A stretch of DNA of 5,160 nt, taken from assembly GCA_012800135.1 (NCBI GenBank), contig JAAZJV010000239.1:1-5160 (forward strand), in the 5' to 3' direction. The DNA is from Clostridiaceae bacterium (GTDB lineage: Bacteria > Bacillota > Clostridia > Saccharofermentanales > DTU023). The position numbers and the translations under genes were made by a program. A model generated the notes under the pieces. The model was not told the origin of the DNA. It saw nothing but the letters and a program-made list of their open reading frames with translations, and made no database searches. Positions 1 to 5,160 of this stretch are shown one piece after another. The stretch's first letter is position 1. Each line of letters starts with the position of its first letter.

Positions 1-598
1 CCCTCGTTATATCATTTGTTTTGCCCGAGGCCTTAGAACCTGCATTATCGTTTTGTGATGTTCCGCGCGTGAGTCGTGTTGATCGAAGTGGAGAGCGTGT
101 CGCTGACTTATCCTCTTTAACATCATTGTCCGAATCGTCTTCATCTTGACCTATGATTTCAAGGTAGATGAATCGGTCACACGCGGCGATAAAGGCGTTG
201 GGTGTTTTCATTTCGCCGAGACCGTATACGATTTTACCTGCTTCCCGAAGACGAGTTGCAAGTCTTGTAAAATCGCTATCACTTGAGACAAGAACAAATC
301 CGTCGACCTTATCGGCATAAAGAATATCCATCGCGTCAATGATCATGGCGGAGTCTGTAGCATTTTTTCCTGTCGTGTAACTAAATTGCTGGATTGGGCT
401 GATTGCATAGTCAAGTAATTGTGCCTTCCACTGTGCGAGGTTCGGACGAGTAAAGTCGCCGTAAATACGTTTAATAGTAGGTGTACCGTAACGAGCAATT
501 TCCTCCATCATACCGCGAACGTGGTGCGGGGGAACGTTGTCCGAGTCAATCAGAACAGCTAATCGAACATCGCTGCGTTTTGGATTGGTATTGGTCAT
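1..598 (-). CDS. NYN domain (LabA/DUF88-like) putative ribonuclease, 3' end cut by window edge
   Basis: The gene reads leftward from an ATG at 598-596; 199 codons are visible and no stop is reached. Residues 11-147 match the NYN/PIN-like fold of the LabA/DUF88 family. They show an early strand with LIDSDN (residues 16-21), the K78-xxx-D82 segment followed by AMIIDAMDIL, and VSSDSDF (104-110). D18, D20, D82, D107 and D109 are the expected acidic metal ligands, so the active site looks intact. Family members are putative metal-dependent RNases, and many carry a C-terminal OST-HTH/LOTUS RNA-binding domain. Here residues 148-199 form an acidic, then Ser/Thr/Arg-rich, probably disordered linker, which would fit such a domain lying beyond the edge (inference). 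The start is backed by AAAAGGA at 614-608, nine bases upstream. The gene is divergent from the nucleotidyltransferase-argS cluster. The domain call is firm; the RNA substrate is unknown. Confidence 0.9.
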   Translation of the reverse strand, partial: MTNTNPKRSDVRLAVLIDSDNVPPHHVRGMMEEIARYGTPTIKRIYGDFTRPNLAQWKAQLLDYAISPIQQFSYTTGKNATDSAMIIDAMDILYADKVDGFVLVSSDSDFTRLATRLREAGKIVYGLGEMKTPNAFIAACDRFIYLEIIGQDEDDSDNDVKEDKSATRSPLRSTRLTRGTSQNDNAGSKASGKTNDITR

Positions 599-633
599 AA
601 TGTAAAATCCTTTTAAGTAAAGATCGTGAGAAG

Positions 634-657
634 AGGCGCCGCATTAAGATGGCGCCT
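634..657 (-). other. GC-rich hairpin in the leader of the NYN gene
   Basis: A perfect 7-bp inverted repeat, AGGCGCC (634-640) and GGCGCCT (651-657), encloses a 10-base loop. It lies 36 bases upstream of the NYN start codon and just downstream of a candidate leftward extended -10 element, so it would sit near the 5' end of that mRNA. No T-tract follows it on either strand, so it is not an intrinsic terminator. A role in mRNA stability, or as a protein operator, is possible but is inference. Confidence 0.5.
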
Positions 658-668
658 GTACTGTACTC

Positions 669-677
669 ATCTTAACA
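669..677 (-). promoter_or_regulatory. candidate leftward extended -10 element for the NYN gene
   Basis: Read on the minus strand the sequence is TGTTAAGAT: a TG-N extension followed by TAAGAT, a 4/6 match to TATAAT. No convincing -35 hexamer lies 16-18 bases upstream, which is tolerated in extended -10 promoters. Transcription would start near 662, giving a leader of about 64 bases that contains the 634-657 hairpin. It is motif-based only and therefore weak. Confidence 0.3.
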
Positions 678-694
678 TACCTAAGTGTACGTTG

Positions 695-707
695 ATCATG
701 ATATGAT
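695..707 (+). promoter_or_regulatory. candidate rightward extended -10 promoter overlapping a small dyad
   Basis: TGATATGAT at 699-707 is a TG-N extended -10 with a 5/6 match to TATAAT. TTAACA at 672-677 resembles a -35 box but is 24 bases from TATGAT, too far to pair with it; the overlapping CATGAT (697-702) would be at 19 bases. The element lies inside a perfect 5-bp dyad, ATCAT-GAT-ATGAT (695-707), which could be an operator. Transcription from here would start near 714 and lead into the nucleotidyltransferase and argS. Confidence 0.35.
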
Positions 708-711
708 GAAG

Positions 712-744
712 ATGTCAGCATCGTCAGTGCTGGGCATGTTTTTT
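712..744 (+). terminator. terminator-like hairpin plus T6 in the leader of the nucleotidyltransferase gene
   Basis: The 5' arm ATGTCAGCA (712-720) pairs with TGCTGGGCAT (728-737) around a 7-base loop. This gives about nine pairs including one G-U, with one bulged G. After a single G comes a run of six T (739-744). That is the shape of an intrinsic terminator, though the stem is only moderately GC-rich. It ends 32 bases before the ATG at 777. The gene to the left is divergent, so no rightward gene in the window ends here. It could be an attenuator in the leader, a block on stray rightward transcription, or chance. Confidence 0.4.
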
Positions 745-776
745 GATCTGATCTTACAATTCGAAAGGAGAACAAC

Positions 777-1709
777 ATGGCAACTGCTCAACCGGCTCTT
801 GTAGTGCTTGCTGCAGGAATGGGATCACGTTACGGTGGCTTGAAGCAACTTGACGCGGTCGGCCCTGATGGCGAAATACTCATGGATTATTCCGTCTATG
901 ATGCTATAAAGGCTGGATTTAACGAGATTATATTTATCATCCGAGAAGAATTCGAGGAAGCTTTTAAAGACCTCATGGCTCCTAAGCTTGACGGACGTGT
1001 TGACTGGCGCTGTGTATTTCAAGACACGGATGATTTGCCTGAAGGCTATAAGCGACCTGAGAGCCGTGAAAGACCGTGGGGAACCGGTCATGCCGTACTC
1101 GCAGCACGCGATGTTGTCAGAGGTCCTTTCGCCGTAATTAATGCCGATGATTACTACGGTAAAGAAGCTTATCGATTGATGTACAACTTTCTTTCTACAA
1201 AAGAAGATGATGAAGATAAGCCGCTTTACGGCATGTGCACATGGCGACTTTGCCGCACACTTTCCAAATATGGGGAAGTATCGCGAGGCGTCATTTCCTT
1301 AGACGATCAAGGGCAATTTGCCGGTATAAAAGAAATAAAAAAGATCGAACAAACCGATAATGGCGGCCGTTATTCGACAGACGGAGGGACGACGTGGGTT
1401 CACCTCGATGGTGATCGGCTTGTATCCATGAATTTCTGGGGATTTCCTTTATCTTTCATGGATCTTCTCCGTGAAGGGTTTCCGGCATTTCTTAATCGAG
1501 ACGAAATCCAATTCAACATGAAAGCAGAATATCTGTTACCTGAGATCGTAGGCGATGCTTTTGTCAGTGGAAAAATAGATGTGCATTTGATGCCGGTCAG
1601 CGACCGCTGGTTCGGAGTAACGTTTAAGGAAGATCGAGCACGCGTTGCTGACGCGCTCTTTAAGCTTGCTGAAGAAGGCGAATACCCGCGTCCGCTTTTT
1701 GACATATAG
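777..1709 (+). CDS. NTP-transferase family nucleotidyltransferase (sugar-phosphate type), substrate unknown
   Basis: This 310-residue cytoplasmic protein belongs to the nucleotidyl transferase (GT-A-like, Rossmann-type) superfamily, whose members couple an NTP to a sugar or alcohol phosphate and release pyrophosphate. The N-terminal signature LAAGMGSRYGGLKQ (residues 11-24) is the nucleotide-binding loop with its conserved Arg and Lys. RPWGTGHAVLAARD (99-112) is the second nucleotide-contact region. INADDYYG (121-128) supplies the Asp expected to bind Mg2+. No acyltransferase hexapeptide repeats or kinase domain are attached, and the length is normal for stand-alone members. The ATG follows AGGAG (766-770) at six bases. 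It is the first gene of a likely operon, with argS 23 bases downstream. Family assignment is firm. The specific substrate cannot be read from the sequence and no sugar-pathway partner is adjacent. Confidence 0.93.
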   Translation: MATAQPALVVLAAGMGSRYGGLKQLDAVGPDGEILMDYSVYDAIKAGFNEIIFIIREEFEEAFKDLMAPKLDGRVDWRCVFQDTDDLPEGYKRPESRERPWGTGHAVLAARDVVRGPFAVINADDYYGKEAYRLMYNFLSTKEDDEDKPLYGMCTWRLCRTLSKYGEVSRGVISLDDQGQFAGIKEIKKIEQTDNGGRYSTDGGTTWVHLDGDRLVSMNFWGFPLSFMDLLREGFPAFLNRDEIQFNMKAEYLLPEIVGDAFVSGKIDVHLMPVSDRWFGVTFKEDRARVADALFKLAEEGEYPRPLFDI

Positions 1710-1719
1710 ACCAAAGACT

Positions 1720-1725
1720 AAGGAG
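1720..1725 (+). promoter_or_regulatory. ribosome binding site that favours the TTG start of argS
   Basis: AAGGAG lies seven bases before TTG (1733-1735), which is ideal spacing, but sixteen bases before the in-frame ATG at 1742. Spacing therefore supports initiation at TTG, adding three residues to the protein compared with the ATG. The site falls wholly in the 23-base gap after the nucleotidyltransferase stop. Confidence 0.75.
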
Positions 1726-1732
1726 ATCTGTA

Positions 1733-3484
1733 TTGATCAACATGAAAGATATTATTGCCGAAGCGCTATCAGAAGCTATTGAATTATCTTACGATGATGT
1801 TCAAACGCTTCTCACACAACCTCCACAGCCGAATATGGGAGACATTGCTTTTCCATGCTTTCAGCTAGCCAAAAAAATTCGCAAGGCTCCTGTACTGATT
1901 GCAGGTGAACTGAATGATAAACTGAATCTTCGTCTCACCGATTCAGCAGATCCCTTTTCTCGCGCCGTTGAACGAATCGAAGCCGTTGGAGCCTATTTAA
2001 ACTTCTTTCTTCGTCGAGATACGTTTGCAGAAGAAGTCCTACGAGCTTCCATTGCAGCGGGCGACCGACCCGGAGCGAGCGATGAAGGGAAGGGGAAGAC
2101 AATCATTGTTGAGTATTCTTCGCCCAACATAGCCAAGCCATTTCATGTCGGTCATGGATTTTCGACCTTTCTCGGCGAGGCGATTGCCAACCTCTACGAA
2201 TATGCAGGCTACAACGTACAACGCTTTAATCATTTGGGTGACTACGGAACCCAATTTGGCAAATTAATTGTTGCGTGGAGGCGTTGGGGAGATGTAGAGG
2301 CACTTAACAAGGCTCCTATCCAAGAATTGACGCGTATTTATATAAAATTTCACGACGAAGCCAAAATAGAACCGGAACTTGAGGATGAAGCGCGCCGTGC
2401 TTTTACAAGACTTGAGCAGGGCTCGGAAGAGGAAATGAAACTATGGCAAACGTTCCGAGAAGTGAGTTTAGAGGAGTTCGATGATACGTATGACCGCGTC
2501 AACATTCATTTTGACAATATGAACGGTGAAAGTTTCTATGCCAAAATGACTCCTGAAGTCGTCACGCTTCTGTCCGAAAAAGGTCTCCTCATAGAGAGCG
2601 AAGGCGCGCAGGTCGTAGATTTGGAAGATTACGGTCTGAATCCTTGCCTCATCTTAAAGAATGACGGTTCCACGATTTATGCGACGCGTGATATCGCAGC
2701 TGTTCTGTACCGTGATCGAATATGGAACTTCCATCGCAATATTTATGTTGTCGGCATTCCGCAAATCAATCATTTTAATCAAATCTTCGCCGTAATGGAA
2801 AAACTCGGGATGCCTGATCCTGAGCGCAACGTTCATGTTGCATTCGGGACGGTTCGATTTGCTGATGGCGTCTTTTCGACACGCAAAGGAAATATTGTGC
2901 TGTTAGACGAATTGCTTGATGCCGGTGTTGCGCACGCGCGGGCAATTGTTGAGGAAAGCCATCCTGATCTGGATGATGCTGAGATTGAGGAGATATCCGA
3001 GAGAATTGGTGTCGGCGCTGTGCGTTATACATACCTTGCTAGTGGTCGAGAACGCGATATCCTCTTTTCGTGGGAGGATATTTTGGATTACGAAGGCGAT
3101 ACGGCACCATATTTGCTTTATACTGTTACGCGTTGTGCCAGCCTGCTTCGCAAGGCTGATTCAGCTGTGTTAAAGCGTCTTGAGAAACATAGTGATGAAG
3201 ATGCTGCACTACTTATCGGTGATGATGAACAGAAGGTGCTAAAAGAGATCGTTCAATTCCCTGAATCGCTTTCTGCTGCGCGAAAACACTATGAGCCGTC
3301 TATGATGATTCGACGTCTGATGCAGCTTGCTCGCGCGTTCAATACGTTTTATCACAGCACACCGATATTGAGGGTAGACGACACGGCGCTTTCGGCCGCG
3401 CGTCTCGCCTTAGCACAGGCCGTAGAACGCACATTGAAGGCCGGTCTTCGGATCGCCGGCATTGAGCCGGTCGATCGAATGTAA
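1733..3484 (+). CDS. argS: arginyl-tRNA synthetase (class I)
   Basis: The 583-residue enzyme charges tRNA-Arg with arginine using ATP in the cytoplasm; the length is typical of bacterial ArgRS. The N-terminal ArgRS-specific domain occupies roughly residues 4-95. The catalytic Rossmann domain follows, with SSPNIAKPFHVGH (129-141), in which HVGH stands for the class I HIGH motif, then NHLGDYGTQFGKL. The second class I signature is degenerate, FSTRKGN (381-387), replacing KMSKS as in many ArgRS. The DALR anticodon-binding domain starts near residue 460 (DYEGDTAPYLLYTVTRCASL) and contains the usual ARAFNTFYH stretch near the C terminus. The start is TTG, chosen from SD spacing; the ATG at 1742 is the alternative. 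Nothing is missing or broken. No T-box leader is visible directly upstream, so expression probably comes from the promoter ahead of the nucleotidyltransferase gene. Confidence 0.98.
   Translation: MINMKDIIAEALSEAIELSYDDVQTLLTQPPQPNMGDIAFPCFQLAKKIRKAPVLIAGELNDKLNLRLTDSADPFSRAVERIEAVGAYLNFFLRRDTFAEEVLRASIAAGDRPGASDEGKGKTIIVEYSSPNIAKPFHVGHGFSTFLGEAIANLYEYAGYNVQRFNHLGDYGTQFGKLIVAWRRWGDVEALNKAPIQELTRIYIKFHDEAKIEPELEDEARRAFTRLEQGSEEEMKLWQTFREVSLEEFDDTYDRVNIHFDNMNGESFYAKMTPEVVTLLSEKGLLIESEGAQVVDLEDYGLNPCLILKNDGSTIYATRDIAAVLYRDRIWNFHRNIYVVGIPQINHFNQIFAVMEKLGMPDPERNVHVAFGTVRFADGVFSTRKGNIVLLDELLDAGVAHARAIVEESHPDLDDAEIEEISERIGVGAVRYTYLASGRERDILFSWEDILDYEGDTAPYLLYTVTRCASLLRKADSAVLKRLEKHSDEDAALLIGDDEQKVLKEIVQFPESLSAARKHYEPSMMIRRLMQLARAFNTFYHSTPILRVDDTALSAARLALAQAVERTLKAGLRIAGIEPVDRM
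3451..3476 (+). other. strong stem-loop inside the 3' end of argS
   Basis: GATCGCCGGC (3451-3460) pairs with GCCGG-T-CGATC (3466-3476) around the 5-base loop ATTGA. This gives ten pairs with one bulged T, just before the argS stop at 3482-3484. The same CCGGC (3456-3460) can instead pair with GCCGG at 3440-3444, so two folds exclude each other. No T-tract follows, so it is not an intrinsic terminator. It may affect mRNA stability or translation of the next gene, whose start is 28 bases beyond, or it may be chance within coding sequence. Confidence 0.4.
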
Positions 3485-3503
3485 GAACTGTTTGGCAAGA
3501 CGA

Positions 3504-5160
3504 ATGGAACGTATGGACGATAATTTTTCTTGTGTTGATGCGGTTAAGCGATCCTGTAGCGCCGTAAATCACGCGCGTAAGGCACTTAAATTCACCTTCA
3601 CCCGCAAAGAACGTAAGAAATGTCTTGAAACTGTTCTAAATGCGTGGAAAGATGCGATCAATGCATTAAGCCGATCTTCATCGAGCCGTTTCGATAATCG
3701 ATCGGATAGCGGAATAAATAATAAACCGGATGATATACCAGCTATTGCCCTTCAATGGACACTCTCATTAGCGGCATTCTTTTCACAATGGCTTCTTTCG
3801 AGTCGATCTCGGGAGCAAATTGATCTATTGGGAGAATCCGGAGTACGTACTGCGCGACGTCTAGCCCGTTGTTATGCTCCTGCACTCTCTCCTCATCTTT
3901 TGCAAGAATCGATACTTATATCTGATCAGATCAGATCTCTTTCCGATCTTTCTCTTTCTGCTGTTATTCCCGCTTTTCCGTCAGGAGAAGTGCGCTTATT
4001 GTTGCAGTCCGACTCGCGTGAACGTCGCGAGCGCGCGTGGCATGCACTCGCAGCACGTATGGAGGAAGGACGCAACACGATGGCGAACCGATTTGTTGAG
4101 CTACACGCGCTTCGACGCTCAATAGCTGAGTCCGCCGGCTATCGACATTATGGTGAGTATGCCGTGAGACGCTATCGCCTAACAGATGCATTTCGTACCC
4201 ATGTACCTACCTTTCGAGAGACATTACGGCGCCATATAACGCCGCTAATAGCGCCAATTCGAGCCCTTCACCAAAAGCGTTTGGAACTCGATTTTATAGA
4301 ACCATGGGATCTTCTTTATCCGGCAAATTTTGGACCTCCGCGTCTTCATATGGAAGAGGAATCGCTCGAAAAGTCATGGATTAACGTCATAAGGCAGCTC
4401 CTTACAACACGTGTGCCGCTGTTCGAAAAAATGGCACGCGACGGGATGATCAAGTTAAATGTTCTCAATGCCGAAAGATCCCCTATTGTTTTCGGCGAAT
4501 CTCCGAGTGTGCTGGTTGCACCTTTTGCTGATCCTTCTACTCTATTTTTTGCGCTCTCGAATATTCCGCAAGAATACTTTGCCCATACTTTGTTTTTCAT
4601 ATCAGGGGCTCTAATCTTGGATCCTCTTGCCGCTGATTCTGTTTCTAGTGAGCTTTTCCCTGTCCTTGATCACGCTCTGTCACAAAAAGACGATAGTAAA
4701 GTAAGCGATACCGCAACGCTTGCTGCATCTGTACCTCCTACTTTCTTGACAGCATGTGTAGCGGGGTATTCTTTTTCTTTATTATCTCAACGGGCATGGC
4801 GTCACTTTTATGGTTCGATGTCAGACTACGCTCAACAGTATCTTGTGACGGCTTTTGCCTTTGAGCTTCTATTCCTTTTGGCTCTGGACGAAATGGATGA
4901 ATTTCTTGCAAATTCTCCTGTTTCAGACGCAGCGACTTTTGAACAAGTTTGGTGCGAGATTGCGGAACGATACGCACTTCCCGGCACCGACGGTGTGTCC
5001 CCCGGGCTATTTCCAGTCCGTGATCTCTGGTTTATGGCACCGTCCTTGCTAAAAAGGCCGCTTACGGGCATTGTAAAGGCGCTTGCCCTCGTCACAGTAT
5101 TGGGGACATTGCCTTTTGGAAGAAATCATATTCAGCTAGAAGGGTACTATGTAAGACTCC
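3504..5160 (+). CDS. M3-family (PepF-like) oligopeptidase homologue lacking the zinc motif, 3' end cut by window edge
   Basis: An uninterrupted frame of 552 codons runs off the right edge. The body matches M3/PepF oligoendopeptidases: SRERRERAW (171-179), then ELHALRRSIAESAGYRHYGEY ending at residue 219, EPWDLLYP (266-273), and the ALDEMDEFLANS helix near 460-471. In active family members a GT..DV..L-HEAGH-AFH segment carries the zinc ligands. The equivalent stretch here, around residues 350-370, reads ALSNIPQEYFAHTLFFISG. No HExxH, and indeed no His-Glu pair, occurs anywhere in the visible protein. The C-terminal HIF..PFYYIEYG catalytic segment is replaced by APSLLKRPLTGIVKALAL (512-529), losing the His and Tyr. 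The family call is an inference from motif order. The protein is probably a non-catalytic paralogue. The ATG at 3504 is chosen as the first in-frame ATG after argS; 3513 is an alternative and neither has a good SD, so coupling to argS translation is likely. Confidence 0.8.
   Translation, partial: MERMDDNFSCVDAVKRSCSAVNHARKALKFTFTRKERKKCLETVLNAWKDAINALSRSSSSRFDNRSDSGINNKPDDIPAIALQWTLSLAAFFSQWLLSSRSREQIDLLGESGVRTARRLARCYAPALSPHLLQESILISDQIRSLSDLSLSAVIPAFPSGEVRLLLQSDSRERRERAWHALAARMEEGRNTMANRFVELHALRRSIAESAGYRHYGEYAVRRYRLTDAFRTHVPTFRETLRRHITPLIAPIRALHQKRLELDFIEPWDLLYPANFGPPRLHMEEESLEKSWINVIRQLLTTRVPLFEKMARDGMIKLNVLNAERSPIVFGESPSVLVAPFADPSTLFFALSNIPQEYFAHTLFFISGALILDPLAADSVSSELFPVLDHALSQKDDSKVSDTATLAASVPPTFLTACVAGYSFSLLSQRAWRHFYGSMSDYAQQYLVTAFAFELLFLLALDEMDEFLANSPVSDAATFEQVWCEIAERYALPGTDGVSPGLFPVRDLWFMAPSLLKRPLTGIVKALALVTVLGTLPFGRNHIQLEGYYVRL

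Noticed and set aside
755..760. TACAAT as a -10 box close to the nucleotidyltransferase start
   Set aside because: Transcription would begin inside or next to the ribosome binding site at 766-770, and only a weak TGGGCA lies at -35 distance.
599..776. T-box riboswitch controlling argS
   Set aside because: No T-box consensus (AGGGTGGNACCGCG-like) or stem I architecture is seen, the leader is too short, and argS is the second gene.
3451..3476. Intrinsic terminator after argS
   Set aside because: The stem is strong but lies within the coding region and is followed by GAATGTAAG, with no T-tract.
3918..3952. Cluster of GATC palindromes (TGATCA, AGATCT) as a regulatory or origin-like element
   Set aside because: It lies inside an open coding frame encoding an ordinary Leu/Ser-rich helix region, and the repeats are too short and irregular.
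3874..4125. Small open frame overlapping the M3-like gene, along with several short antisense frames inside argS, the nucleotidyltransferase and the M3-like gene
   Set aside because: They lack ribosome binding sites and recognisable domains, and lie fully inside well-supported genes in other frames.
4540..4640. A frameshift hiding the HExxH motif of the M3-like gene
   Set aside because: The other two forward frames across this stretch contain no His-Glu-x-x-His, and the main frame stays open and family-like on both sides.

Overview
The window looks chromosomal and probably comes from a low- to mid-GC Bacillota, most likely a clostridial lineage. That reading rests on strong AAGGAG-type ribosome binding sites, a TTG start on argS, tight co-directional gene packing and the type of NYN and M3-family proteins present. 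It is an inference from style; there is no rRNA or other taxonomic marker here.

Layout: a gene for a NYN/LabA-like putative ribonuclease runs leftward off the left edge (598 to 1, minus strand). A divergent intergenic region of about 178 bp (599-776) carries an extended -10-like element facing each way. A short hairpin lies close to the expected start of each transcript, and the rightward one is followed by six T residues, like an intrinsic terminator. To the right, three plus-strand genes are packed head to tail: a sugar-phosphate-type nucleotidyltransferase (777-1709), arginyl-tRNA synthetase argS (1733-3484) and an M3-family oligopeptidase homologue that runs off the right edge (3504-5160). 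The gaps are 23 and 19 bases and neither holds a terminator with a T-tract, so one transcript is likely. No stretch over 300 bases lacks a gene.

The genes do not form an obvious pathway. ArgRS is housekeeping, the nucleotidyltransferase has no visible partner for its sugar or alcohol phosphate, and the NYN protein suggests RNA metabolism. The most notable item is the last gene. It has the recognisable M3/PepF body plan but no HExxH zinc motif anywhere in the 552 visible codons, and it has also lost the C-terminal His/Tyr catalytic segment. It reads as an intact pseudopeptidase rather than a frameshifted pseudogene. I see no mobile element, CRISPR array, tRNA or rRNA, and no convincing multi-gene novel system.
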